Shown: positions 16,317 to 24,449 of the stretch, in pieces
Layout: every line of letters starts with the position of its first letter
Numbering within the stretch: position 1 is the first letter of the stretch
DNA from: Bog-473 sp963742035
GTDB lineage: Bacteria; Actinomycetota; Acidimicrobiia; Acidimicrobiales; RAAP-2
Length of the DNA: 64,000 nt
NCBI GenBank assembly: GCA_963742035.1
Contig: CAVUKH010000011.1
Coordinates: 62,001-126,000 of the forward strand
Direction of reading: 5' to 3'
Notes under the pieces: model-generated
What the model was told of the DNA's origin: nothing
The model's database searches: none
The model's input: the letters and a program-made list of their open reading frames with translations, nothing else
Program-made: the position numbers and the translations under genes

Positions 16317-16946
16317 CTAGCTGGTCCAGCCGCCGGTGGCCGGGCTCGTCGTCGACGTGGCTGCGCCACCGGTCGCCGTGATGCCGGTCAGTGAAGGCAT
16401 GGAGAAGTAGGTGTTGGCACACGCCGCCGGCGACGTCGCCGACATCAGGGCGTCGTTGGAGAGCGTCACCACGAGCGGGTTGTTGGAGGCTCCGCTTGCC
16501 CCGACCGTCAATGGGGTCGTCAGGGTGTGGGAGCTGCCGCTGGTCGCCGTCGCGAAGTTCCAGGTGACGCCGCTGGTGGTGGTGCTGCACCCGGTCTGTG
16601 CGGTGGTGAGCGCGCTCGTCGTGAAGCCACCAGCCTGGGTGGTGTTCGTCGGGAGGTTCACCGCGGTGATGGTCACCGGGTAGGAGTTGGTGTTGGCGAT
16701 GGTCACCACCACGTCGCCGGTGCCCCCCGGGAACAGCACGCTGCTCGGGGCCGGCGAGGCCACGGCCGTGATGCTCAGGTTGGCGATGGTGGCGGACTGA
16801 CCCTGACCGGACGACCCGCTGTTCAGGCCCACGACCCAGTTCGTCGCCGCATAGGCCCCGGCTGCCACGAGCATGCACCCGCACACGGCCGACACGACCT
16901 TCATCCGCCGTGACCATCGGGTGGTCTTGACAGCCATTGCCTCCAC
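16317..16946 (-). CDS. Secreted Thr/Ser-rich Ig-like protein
   Basis: 209 residues from GTG 16946, which has AGAGAGGA at suitable spacing; ATG 16937 is an alternative with a close GGAGG. A signal peptide or single anchor spans residues about 15-35 (VVSAVCGCMLVAAGAYAATN). The rest is Ser/Thr/Ala/Gly-rich beta structure: VLFPGGTGDVVVTIANTNSY is an Ig-like strand pair found in bacterial surface proteins. Two Cys (CSTTT and AACAN) may pair. No sorting motif. Upstream of the FN3-like gene, so both are likely co-secreted; role unknown. Confidence 0.7.
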   Translation of the reverse strand: MEAMAVKTTRWSRRMKVVSAVCGCMLVAAGAYAATNWVVGLNSGSSGQGQSATIANLSITAVASPAPSSVLFPGGTGDVVVTIANTNSYPVTITAVNLPTNTTQAGGFTTSALTTAQTGCSTTTSGVTWNFATATSGSSHTLTTPLTVGASGASNNPLVVTLSNDALMSATSPAACANTYFSMPSLTGITATGGAATSTTSPATGGWTS

Positions 16947-17026
16947 GATTTCTGTCCTCTCTCCGTCTCCAGGGACGGCGTCGTATTCGCGTGATCAATG
17001 GGAGTTCGGAGGTGCACCGAGGCCTC

Positions 17027-17042
17027 TTGAGGAACGTTGAGG
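17027..17042 (+). repeat. TTGAGG direct repeat with helical-turn spacing
   Basis: TTGAGG at 17027-17032 and again at 17037-17042, ten bases apart. It lies in the 249-base gap between the divergent secreted-protein operon and the histidine kinase. Ten-base spacing fits two protein contacts on one DNA face, such as response-regulator sites, but this is a guess. I see nothing else firm in this gap. Confidence 0.3.
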
Positions 17043-17195
17043 CATTTGGACACGTGGCGGAATCCGTGACCGGGCCAGGCCGAGACCGAGGTTGTCCACA
17101 GGCAGGCGCCCGTCTGGTGCGTCGCCGGTCCGAGAGGGGTTCTCCGCGACGAAAGGCACTCAGCCCGGGCCGGAAAGGCGCCGATACAGCGAGGG

Positions 17196-18797
17196 ATGCC
17201 GCCCCCCGATGTGCGCGACCGCCTGGCCAGCTACCTGCCCTTCGTCGTGGTGGCGGTGGCGGGGCAGCTCAGCGTCGGCTGGCCACCGGGGCCGACGGAT
17301 TCGGTGTCCTTTCTCGTCAGCACCCTGCTGCTGGCGGTGATCCTCGTGCTCATTCTGGCCCGCCGGGGCATGCCGCCCCGGACCTTCATCGTCGGATCGG
17401 CCCTCTACATGTCGTCGGTGGCCCTGCTCATGGTGGCCTCGGGCGGTATGGGCACCGGGACCGGTGTGCTGCTGTTCATGCCCGTGGTCGGCGTGGCCCT
17501 CTACGGCAAGCGTTGGGAGTCGGCCGTCTGCGTCGTCTTCCTCGTGTCGACCGTCCTGGCCACGCAGATCGTGTCGTCGCCCGGCGCCATCGACGTCACG
17601 ACGTTGGTGCGCCGCCTGATCCTGATCAGTGCCATCGGCGCCATGCTGTCCATCGCCATCCAGCTCCTGCGCAGCCGCCTCGTCGAGTCGAACGCACACA
17701 CCGAGCGGCTGCTCCGGCACGAGGAGGCGCTCAACGCGGCCGTCCGTCAATTGGTGCAGCTGTCGGAGCCCCCGCAGATCACGGCTCTCGGCGCGCAGCT
17801 CGCCATGGGCATTGTGGCGCCACGCGGGTCCGAGATCCTCCGGTCGTCGTACTTCGTGATTGAGGACGGCATGGTGATGGTGGACGCGCAGTTCGACGAT
17901 GCGGGGACCAACGTCGCCGGGTGCTGGCCGGTCGCGGAACATCCGGGACTGCGCGAGGCGGTGGCGACGCGCCGACCGGTCACCGCGGCACTCGACCCCG
18001 ACCAAGCCGGTCCGCTGCTCCGAACGGTCGTCGACGCCTCGGGGATCACCTACGGCGCCTGGGTCCCCGTCTGTCCGGACGGGACGTTGCACGGTGTCCT
18101 GGCCATCGCCACCGGAGGTGCCTCCATTCCGACGGAGTGCGTGGAGCGCTGCGTCGCGCTCGGCCACTTCCTCGAGCTGGCCCTCTCCAACTGGTCCGCC
18201 CACCGCGCCCTCGAGCAGCAGGCCACGGCGGAGGAGCGCCGGCGCATCGCCCGCGAGCTGCACGACGGGCTGGCCCACGAGCTGGCCTTCATCGCCAGCA
18301 AGACCCGCGGTGCCGCGGCGGACGCCACGACGTCGCACGAGGCCCGCGCCCTGGCCGGAGCGGCCGATCGTGCCTTGGACGAGGCCCGGCGCGCCATCAC
18401 CGTGCTCTCCGTCTCGCAGCCGCAGTCGCTCGATGCCGCCATCTCCCAGACCGTCGAGGACCTCGGGTCCCGCCTCGGCGTGGCCTGGGATCTCCAGTTG
18501 GCCGACGACGTCGAGGTGCCCGGTGAGGTCACCGAGAACCTGCTGCGCATTGTCCGCGAGGCCATCACCAACGCGGCGTGCCACGGCGCCTCGGCGCACG
18601 TCCGGGTCCGCCTCGAGCGCGCCGAGCGGCTCCGGCTCGTGATTGAGGACGACGGCTGCGGGTTCGACCCCGAGCGCGGTGGCGCCGCCGGGGGCTTCGG
18701 GCTCCTGAGCATGCAGGAGCGAGCGGCCTCGGTGGGCGGTGTCCTGAGCGTCGACTCCGTACCGGAGCAGGGCACGCGCGTCGCAGTGGCCTTCTGA
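17196..18797 (+). CDS. Sensor histidine kinase, NarL/LiaS (HisKA_3) type
   Basis: 533 residues from ATG 17196. About five or six membrane helices in residues 10-165, a GAF-like cytoplasmic region about 190-340, then the HisKA_3 dimerisation box RRIARELHDGLAHELAF with phospho-acceptor His at residue 356, and the HATPase: REAITNAACHGAS (N box), EDDGCGF (G1), GGFGLLSMQERA (G2). It autophosphorylates and passes phosphate to the response regulator whose ATG overlaps its stop by one base. The intramembrane sensor suggests it detects an envelope or membrane signal. Confidence 0.92.
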   Translation: MPPPDVRDRLASYLPFVVVAVAGQLSVGWPPGPTDSVSFLVSTLLLAVILVLILARRGMPPRTFIVGSALYMSSVALLMVASGGMGTGTGVLLFMPVVGVALYGKRWESAVCVVFLVSTVLATQIVSSPGAIDVTTLVRRLILISAIGAMLSIAIQLLRSRLVESNAHTERLLRHEEALNAAVRQLVQLSEPPQITALGAQLAMGIVAPRGSEILRSSYFVIEDGMVMVDAQFDDAGTNVAGCWPVAEHPGLREAVATRRPVTAALDPDQAGPLLRTVVDASGITYGAWVPVCPDGTLHGVLAIATGGASIPTECVERCVALGHFLELALSNWSAHRALEQQATAEERRRIARELHDGLAHELAFIASKTRGAAADATTSHEARALAGAADRALDEARRAITVLSVSQPQSLDAAISQTVEDLGSRLGVAWDLQLADDVEVPGEVTENLLRIVREAITNAACHGASAHVRVRLERAERLRLVIEDDGCGFDPERGGAAGGFGLLSMQERAASVGGVLSVDSVPEQGTRVAVAF

Positions 18798-19480
18798 TGA
18801 GCGCTCCCATCACCGTCCTGCTGGCCGATGACCACGCCCGGACCCGTGCGTTGGTCCGCGACGCGCTGGAGCGCACCGGGGACTTCCACGTCTGCGTGGA
18901 AGCGGCGGACGCCGCCGGGGCCGTCGAGGGGGCCAAGCGCGAGCGTCCCGACGTCTGCCTGCTCGACATCAACATGCCCGGGAACGGCATCGCCGCCGCC
19001 ACCCAGATCAGCGGGGCTCTGCCCCACACCTCGGTGGTCATGCTGACCGTCTCGCGCCAGGACGAGGACCTGTTCGACGCCCTGCGCGCCGGCGCGTCCG
19101 GGTATCTCCTCAAGGGCATGGACGAGGCCACCATCGGCGACGCGCTCCAACGCGTCCTGGCCGGGGAGGCCACCCTCCCCGGGACGCTCGTGGCCCGCCT
19201 GGTCGACGAGTTCCGTGACCGCGAGCACCGTCGGGTCGCCGTGCCCGAGGGTCAGGCGGCCCGCCTCACGGGGCGGGAGTGGGACGTCCTGGAGCTCATG
19301 CGCACTGGGCTCGGCACCGCCGACATCTCGGAGCGCCTGTTCGTGTCGCCCACCACCGTGCGCAGCCACGTCTCGTCCATTTTGCGCAAGCTCGGCGTGC
19401 CGACGCGCGAGGCCGCCATCCGTCTGCTCGACGGCGAGGCCCCTCCGGAACGGTTCGTGCGGTCGGGGGTCGGTCGCTAA
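18797..19480 (+). CDS. NarL/FixJ-family response regulator
   Basis: 227 residues; ATG 18797 shares one base with the kinase stop (TGATG). Receiver domain about 1-125 with acidic pair DDH near residues 11-13, phospho-acceptor Asp57 in CLLDINMPG, Thr in VMLTVS and Lys in GYLLKGMDE. LuxR-type HTH at about 155-215: LTGREWDVLELMRTGLGTAD, then LFVSPTTVRSHVSSILRKLG. Together with the kinase it forms a complete two-component system. Targets are unknown; the divergent secreted-protein operon is a neighbouring candidate. Confidence 0.94.
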   Translation: MSAPITVLLADDHARTRALVRDALERTGDFHVCVEAADAAGAVEGAKRERPDVCLLDINMPGNGIAAATQISGALPHTSVVMLTVSRQDEDLFDALRAGASGYLLKGMDEATIGDALQRVLAGEATLPGTLVARLVDEFRDREHRRVAVPEGQAARLTGREWDVLELMRTGLGTADISERLFVSPTTVRSHVSSILRKLGVPTREAAIRLLDGEAPPERFVRSGVGR

Positions 19481-19502
19481 CGAGGGGCTCCGGCGCCGGT
19501 CC

Positions 19503-19508
19503 TAAGCT
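19503..19508 (+). promoter_or_regulatory. -10 box of a leaderless promoter for fumC (TAAGCT)
   Basis: TAAGCT ends seven bases before GTG 19516, so transcription would begin at the start codon. No Shine-Dalgarno sequence could fit. Confidence 0.55.
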
Positions 19509-19515
19509 GGCGCTC

Positions 19516-20904
19516 GTGACGACCACGCGGATGGAAAGCGACAGCATGGGGGAGATCGAGGTCCCCGCCGACCGCTATTGGGGTGCCCAGACCCAGCGCT
19601 CCCTGCACCACTTCGACATCGGCGTCGAGACGATGCCGAAGTCACTGATCAGGGCATTCGGCGTGCTGAAGGGCGCCTCGGCAGCGGTCAACCGCGACCT
19701 CGGCAAGCTGGACGAGACGCGGGCCGGCCTCATTGAGCAGGCGGCGGGCGAAGTGGCCAAGGGTGACCTCGACGACCAGTTCCCACTGCGCATCTGGCAG
19801 ACCGGCAGCGGCACGCAGACCAACATGAACGCCAACGAGGTCATCTCCAACCGGGCCATCGAGCTCAGTGGCGGTGTCATGGGCTCCAAGGAGCCCGTCC
19901 ATCCCAACGACCACGTCAACATGTCCCAGTCGTCGAACGACACGTTCCCCACCGCCATGCACATCGCAGTGGCCGAGGAGATCGTGTTCCGGCTGCTGCG
20001 CTCGGTGGCCGCGCTGCGCGATGCCCTCCAGGTCCGGGCCACGGAGTTCGCGGACATCACCAAAATCGGCCGTACCCATCTCATGGACGCCGTGCCGCTC
20101 ACGCTCGGGCAGGAATTCTCGGGGTACGTGGCGCAGCTCACGGCGGACATCGAACGGATTGAGCAGACCCTCCCCGGGCTGTACGAGCTGGCCGCCGGTG
20201 GGACCGCCGTCGGCACGGGGCTCAACACGCACCCCGAGTTCGGCGACCGGGTGGCCCGCCAGATTGCCGACGTGACCGGACTGCCGTTCGTGACCGCGCC
20301 CAACAAGTTCGCCGCGCTGGCCGCGCACGACGCGCTGGTCTTCACTCACGGCGCCCTGCGCACGTTGGCCGTCTCGTTGATGAAGATCGCCGACGACATC
20401 AGGTGGTTGGGCTCGGGTCCCCGGGCCGGGCTGGCCGAGCTGGCGCTACCGGAGAACGAGCCGGGCTCGTCCATCATGCCGGGCAAGGTCAACCCGACCC
20501 AGAGCGAGGCAATGATCATGGTCGGGATCCAGGTCCTCGGGAACGACATGGCGGTGGCGAGCGCCGGCAGCCGGGGCAACCTCGAGCTCAACGTGTGCAA
20601 GCCGGTGATCGCCTACAACGTGCTGCAGTCGGTCTCGTTGATGACGGACGCCTGTCGGGGCTTCCGCCAGTTCTGCGTCGAAGGGTTGCAGCCGGACTAC
20701 GAGCAGATCGACCAGCACCTCAGGGGCTCCCTGATGCTGGTGACCGCATTGAATCCGATCATCGGCTACGACAATGCGGCGAAGGTGGCCAAGAAGGCGC
20801 ACAAAGAGCGCAAGACCCTGCGGGAGGCCGCGCTCGAGCTGCAGCTGCTGACGGGCGAGGAGTTCGACGCCGCCGTGCGCCCCGAGGCGATGACGCACCC
20901 GTGA
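19516..20904 (+). CDS. fumC: Fumarate hydratase, class II
   Basis: 462 residues from GTG 19516, chosen because it sits seven bases after a TAAGCT box; ATG 19531 is possible. The protein interconverts fumarate and malate in the TCA cycle. Family landmarks: DRYWGAQTQRS near the start, WQTGSGTQTNMNANEVISNR, SQSSNDTFPTAMHI, TKIGRTHLMDA, and the fumarase/aspartase signature GSSIMPGKVNPTQSE carrying the mobile catalytic loop. Length is normal for homotetrameric, iron-free class II enzymes. Its end overlaps the pterin dehydratase gene. Confidence 0.96.
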   Translation: MTTTRMESDSMGEIEVPADRYWGAQTQRSLHHFDIGVETMPKSLIRAFGVLKGASAAVNRDLGKLDETRAGLIEQAAGEVAKGDLDDQFPLRIWQTGSGTQTNMNANEVISNRAIELSGGVMGSKEPVHPNDHVNMSQSSNDTFPTAMHIAVAEEIVFRLLRSVAALRDALQVRATEFADITKIGRTHLMDAVPLTLGQEFSGYVAQLTADIERIEQTLPGLYELAAGGTAVGTGLNTHPEFGDRVARQIADVTGLPFVTAPNKFAALAAHDALVFTHGALRTLAVSLMKIADDIRWLGSGPRAGLAELALPENEPGSSIMPGKVNPTQSEAMIMVGIQVLGNDMAVASAGSRGNLELNVCKPVIAYNVLQSVSLMTDACRGFRQFCVEGLQPDYEQIDQHLRGSLMLVTALNPIIGYDNAAKVAKKAHKERKTLREAALELQLLTGEEFDAAVRPEAMTHP

Positions 20905-21209
20905 GGGAGCCCGTGCTCACCCAGGCCGATGTCGACGCGCAGCTCGAGGAGCAGCAGCTGCACTGGGCTCGTCAGGGGGACGAGCTGGTCACCACGGTCA
21001 AGCTGCACGACTTCGCGGCCGCCCTCACCTTCGTCAACGCCGTGGGTGCCGCCGCCGAGGCGGCCAACCACCACCCCGACATCGACATCCGGTGGAACAC
21101 GGTGCGCCTCGTCCTGACGACGCACGACTCGGGTGGCATCACGCTCCTCGACCTGGCCCTGGCCGGTGTCGTCGACCGGTTGCGCCCGGACATCCGGTCC
21201 GACGACTGA
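20901..21209 (+). CDS. Pterin-4a-carbinolamine dehydratase-like protein
   Basis: 102 residues if read from GTG 20901 (GTGA overlap with fumC); GTG 20913 with GAGGGAG upstream gives a more family-like start, MLTQADVDAQLEE. The signature EAANHHPDIDIRWNTVRLVL followed by LTTHDSGGITLLDLALA contains the two catalytic His and the dimer strand. Such proteins dehydrate 4a-hydroxytetrahydropterins; in bacteria without pterin-dependent hydroxylases, their role is often uncertain. No such hydroxylase is in this window. Confidence 0.9.
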   Translation: MREPVLTQADVDAQLEEQQLHWARQGDELVTTVKLHDFAAALTFVNAVGAAAEAANHHPDIDIRWNTVRLVLTTHDSGGITLLDLALAGVVDRLRPDIRSDD

Positions 21210-21215
21210 GAACGG

Positions 21216-21965
21216 TCAGGTCTTCGTCGGCTCGAGCAGCCCCGCCCGCAGGCGCTCGACCAGCCCGTCGCCCGCGCCGAGCCCTTCCACATAGGCGGTG
21301 ACCGACCCGTACTGCGCCTGCACGTGGTCGAGCAGCTGCTCCATCTGCGCCGGGTCGGCCGAGAAGACCTCGTCGATGTTCTCGAGCGTCTCGCGGCCCT
21401 CGGGGTACTTCGCAATGAGCTTGGCCCGCAGACGCAACATGGCCGCGCCACTCAGCGCGTAGTCCGCCACCACCGTGGGCTCGTCCACGCCCAGCAACGA
21501 GAGCACGATCGCCGAGAGCACGCCGGTGCGGTCCTTGCCGGCGGTGCAGTGGAACACGGCGGGCAGCGCGTCGGGCGCGGCGAGCACCTCGAGGGCGCCC
21601 AGAATCTGGCTTCCGGCGTCGCGCACGATCTCGAGGTATTGCGTGCCGAGCAAACCCGGCCGTCGGTCGAAGTCCTGCGCGTCGGGCAGCTCGTCGATGA
21701 AGGGGAAGTGATGGAACGCCACGGGGTGGGCCTCCACGTCGAATCGTCCGCGCTCCAGCTCGGAGCCGGAACGGAGGTCGATGACCGTCCGGATGCCGAG
21801 CTGGCGCAGGACGTCGAGGTCCGTCTCGGTCAGCTCACCGAGGCCGTCGGCCCGGAAGAGCGTGCGCCAACGCGTCCGGGTGCCCTCGCCGGCTCCGTAG
21901 CCACCCAGGTCGCGAAAGTTGACCGCGCCCTCCAGCGCGATCATCCGTTCCAGGGTCCCTGCCAC
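21216..21965 (-). CDS. Tyrosine/serine protein phosphatase (PtpB-like DSP)
   Basis: 249 residues from GTG 21965, with AGGAGGTG at good spacing. The active-site loop is HCTAGKDRTG near residue 140 (Cys nucleophile, Arg phosphate binder; the extra Lys and Asp are typical of MptpB-type phosphatases that also act on phosphoinositides). The N-terminal NFRDLGGYGA is the family marker. No signal peptide is visible, though mycobacterial PtpB is secreted by other means. It is the last reverse gene after the pspA-htpX-pspAB operon, 93 bases away. Confidence 0.9.
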   Translation of the reverse strand: MAGTLERMIALEGAVNFRDLGGYGAGEGTRTRWRTLFRADGLGELTETDLDVLRQLGIRTVIDLRSGSELERGRFDVEAHPVAFHHFPFIDELPDAQDFDRRPGLLGTQYLEIVRDAGSQILGALEVLAAPDALPAVFHCTAGKDRTGVLSAIVLSLLGVDEPTVVADYALSGAAMLRLRAKLIAKYPEGRETLENIDEVFSADPAQMEQLLDHVQAQYGSVTAYVEGLGAGDGLVERLRAGLLEPTKT

Positions 21966-22058
21966 GTCAGTGCACCTCCTCGCCTCGTGTCTGCATTCTG
22001 CACGCCCGGGCGGCCGGCCCGAACACGTCCGCGAACACCAGGTGACAAAACCAAACCG

Positions 22059-22631
22059 TCAGGCCACGGGCATGTCCCACAGGGGGAACCACCGGGACAG
22101 GTCGGCTTCCACCGGGAGATCCGCACCCACCATGGTCCGGATGCGCAGCTCCAACTCGGTGTCCCGTCGCTCCTTCTCGGCGTCGACGGGAGCGAACGGG
22201 TAGAAGGTGCCGCGCTTGAAGAGATAGACGAGCCGGAAGGCCCGGGCATCGCCGGGCGCGTCCGGGCCGGGGACGAAGCCGAAGGCCGAGCAGAGCAGCT
22301 GGGGACCCCAGCCGTTGTCCTGCAGGGTCGAGTTGGCCATGTGGATTTTGGTCACCAGCTCCTCGAGATCGGCGTCGTCGAGCAGCAGCCAGCCGTAGTC
22401 GAATTTGTCCTGGGTGTAGGAGAAGCCGTCGCCCACCAGCTCCGCGATCTCCTTCTGGGCGTCCGCCGCCGCCTGACCCGGAGGCGGCTTCCAGCACACC
22501 CCGGCGTGGCCGGACGTCACCAGTCCTCCGGCACTCTGCAGGGTGAGGGCAGCCGTCGGCAGGGCGAACAGGGCGTCGAGATTGGCCCGGACCGGTTTGG
22601 TGCGGCCGAGGATGGTGTCGAAGAGGCCCAC
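22059..22631 (-). CDS. pspAB: PspA-associated protein PspAB
   Basis: 190 residues from GTG 22631. The start MGLFDTILGRTKPVRANLDA and the region DKFDYGWLLLDDADLEELVT match the actinobacterial family named PspAB, which occurs next to htpX and pspA. Biochemical role is not known; context implies a soluble partner in membrane-stress control. It starts eight bases after the htpX stop. The longer open frame reaching 23672 is only a shadow upstream of this start. Confidence 0.82.
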   Translation of the reverse strand: MGLFDTILGRTKPVRANLDALFALPTAALTLQSAGGLVTSGHAGVCWKPPPGQAAADAQKEIAELVGDGFSYTQDKFDYGWLLLDDADLEELVTKIHMANSTLQDNGWGPQLLCSAFGFVPGPDAPGDARAFRLVYLFKRGTFYPFAPVDAEKERRDTELELRIRTMVGADLPVEADLSRWFPLWDMPVA

Positions 22632-22639
22632 CCGCTCGT

Positions 22640-23593
22640 TCAGCCGTTGGCCGGGCCGGCCTGGCCGAGCTGGCGCTCCAGTGAGTCCAACTGGGCCAAC
22701 CGCTTCTCGAGCGTCGGGTGCGTCCGGAAGAGGTTGCCGAAGCTGAAGCCGCCGCCCTGGCCCTGGGCGCCGCCATCGGCGACGGCAGGGGTGAAGAAGA
22801 AGGCGTTGAACGGTTCGGCGGCCCGCAGGTCCTTGGTCGGGATGCGGCCCATCTCCCCGGTGATCTTGACCAGCGCCGAGGCCAGCAGGGAGGGCCGGCC
22901 GATCAACAACGCACCGGAGCGATCGGCCGCCAGCTCCCGGTAGCGCGACAGGGCCATGGTCAGGAGGAAGCTCACGAAGTACACCACCACCGAGACCAGC
23001 AGCACGAGCATCTCTATGCCGGCCTGGTTCTGATTGTTGTTGTTGCCCCGTCCGCCGCCGAAGAGCTCGGAGTAGAAGAGCACGCGGGTCAACAGCCCGG
23101 CGATCATCCCGAGCCCGCTGGCGATGGTCATCACGGCCACATCGCGGTGGGCCACGTGCGACAGTTCGTGCGAGAGCACGGCTTCGATCTCGGGCTCCTC
23201 GAGACGGCGCAGCAGCCCCGACGTCACGCAGACGACGGAGGACTTGGGACTGCGCCCGGTGGCGAACGCGTTCGGGATGTCGGTGGTCGCGATGGCGACG
23301 CGCGGCTTGGGCATGTCGGCCAGCGCGCACAGCCGGTCGACCACGCCGTGCAGCTCGGGCGCCTGCTCCGGCGTGACCTCTTTGGCGTGCATGGCGTACA
23401 TGGCGATTTTGGCGCTGAACCAGTACTGGCAGAAGATCAGGACGACGGCGATGACCAGCACCAGCGCGTAGGAGAGGCCCACCGCGATCAGGATCCCGAC
23501 GACGAGGCCGTAGAGAAGGACGAGGAAGAGCCCGGTCAGGAACATCCGGTAGGTGAGCCCCCGGTCGGGCTTGATGTTGCGTGAGATTGCCAT
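22640..23593 (-). CDS. htpX: Membrane zinc metalloprotease HtpX (M48B)
   Basis: 317 residues from ATG 23593. Two N-terminal membrane helices (about 17-60), then the zinc site SHELSHVAHRDVAVM (HExxH) and the third-ligand region RYRELAADRSGAL, with a further helix pair between (about 165-210). HtpX degrades misfolded membrane proteins from the cytoplasmic side. Asn-rich GNNNNQNQ near 195 is an unusual loop. Its ATG overlaps the pspA stop by one base, and pspAB follows, so the three form one envelope-stress operon. Confidence 0.95.
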   Translation of the reverse strand: MAISRNIKPDRGLTYRMFLTGLFLVLLYGLVVGILIAVGLSYALVLVIAVVLIFCQYWFSAKIAMYAMHAKEVTPEQAPELHGVVDRLCALADMPKPRVAIATTDIPNAFATGRSPKSSVVCVTSGLLRRLEEPEIEAVLSHELSHVAHRDVAVMTIASGLGMIAGLLTRVLFYSELFGGGRGNNNNQNQAGIEMLVLLVSVVVYFVSFLLTMALSRYRELAADRSGALLIGRPSLLASALVKITGEMGRIPTKDLRAAEPFNAFFFTPAVADGGAQGQGGGFSFGNLFRTHPTLEKRLAQLDSLERQLGQAGPANG

Positions 23594-24372
23594 CAGGCGC
23601 CCTCGCCTCCTGTCGTGCCCGCCTGCTCCGTCGAGGCCGACGGCAGCGCGGCCGTATCGCCGGCGCCATCACCCGTCCCCAACTCGGCCTTCAGTGCCGC
23701 CAACTCGTTGTCCACCTGCGACGTCGACGACACCTTGTCGAGTTCCTTTTGAATGTCGTCGACCGGGTGGGTCAGGTCGTCGAGCGCGCCCGATGCCAAC
23801 AGCTCGTCGATGGCGCCGGCCCGCGCCTGCATGCCGGCGATCTTGTCCTGCGCCCGCTGCATGGTGGCGCCGGCGCTGCGTGTCGAATCCGAGATCCCCG
23901 ACACCGCCTCACCCACCTTCGTCTGCGCCTCGGCCGCCGTGTAGGAGGCCTTCATCGTCTCCTTCTGCGTGCGGAAGCGCTCCACCCGGATTTGGAGCTC
24001 CTGCGAGGTCTGCACGAGCTTCTGCTCCTGCTCGCTGATCTGGTCGTGCTGGGTCTTCAGCTCGGCCAGCTGCTCACCCAGCGCGGCGCGCCGTGACAGG
24101 GCTTCGCGCGCCAGGTCCTCGTTGCCCTGCGCCAACGCCGCCTTGGCCTGGCCCTGCAGCTTGTCGGCCTGCTTCTGCAACCCCTGGGCCTGCAGCTCTA
24201 TCCGCTTGCGGGCCGTCGCGATGTCCGCCACGCCCCGGCGCACCTTCTGCAGCTGCTCGAGTTGCTTCTCGTAGGAGAGGTCCAGGGTGTCGCGCGGGTC
24301 CTCCATCTTGTCCAGGGCCTTGTTGGCCTTGGACCGGAAGATGTCGCGAATCCGACTGAACGTGCCTGCCAT
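23593..24372 (-). CDS. pspA: PspA/IM30 family protein
   Basis: 259 residues from ATG 24372. N-terminal amphipathic helix (MAGTFSRIRDIFRSKANKAL), then a long coiled coil to about residue 215 with RDTLDLSYEKQLEQLQKVRR and QKLVQTSQELQIRVERFR, and an acidic tail. These are ESCRT-III-like proteins that bind and stabilise damaged membranes. TATGCT lies eight bases before the ATG; a GGAG in between may also help. First gene of pspA-htpX-pspAB; the small PspAA partner usual in some actinobacteria is not seen here. Confidence 0.93.
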   Translation of the reverse strand: MAGTFSRIRDIFRSKANKALDKMEDPRDTLDLSYEKQLEQLQKVRRGVADIATARKRIELQAQGLQKQADKLQGQAKAALAQGNEDLAREALSRRAALGEQLAELKTQHDQISEQEQKLVQTSQELQIRVERFRTQKETMKASYTAAEAQTKVGEAVSGISDSTRSAGATMQRAQDKIAGMQARAGAIDELLASGALDDLTHPVDDIQKELDKVSSTSQVDNELAALKAELGTGDGAGDTAALPSASTEQAGTTGGEGA

Positions 24373-24380
24373 GGACTCCG

Positions 24381-24386
24381 AGCATA
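24381..24386 (-). promoter_or_regulatory. -10 box of the pspA operon (TATGCT)
   Basis: TATGCT on the minus strand ends eight bases before ATG 24372, in the 77-base gap shared with the divergent mca promoter. Confidence 0.5.
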
Positions 24387-24437
24387 AGGCCCAGCGGGGG
24401 AGGGGGGACACCGGGCGGCCCTGGCCAGGCACGCCGC

Positions 24438-24443
24438 TAAGGT
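24438..24443 (+). promoter_or_regulatory. -10 box of a leaderless promoter for mca (TAAGGT)
   Basis: TAAGGT ends six bases before GTG 24450, leaving no 5' leader. Confidence 0.55.
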
Positions 24444-24449
24444 CGCCTC

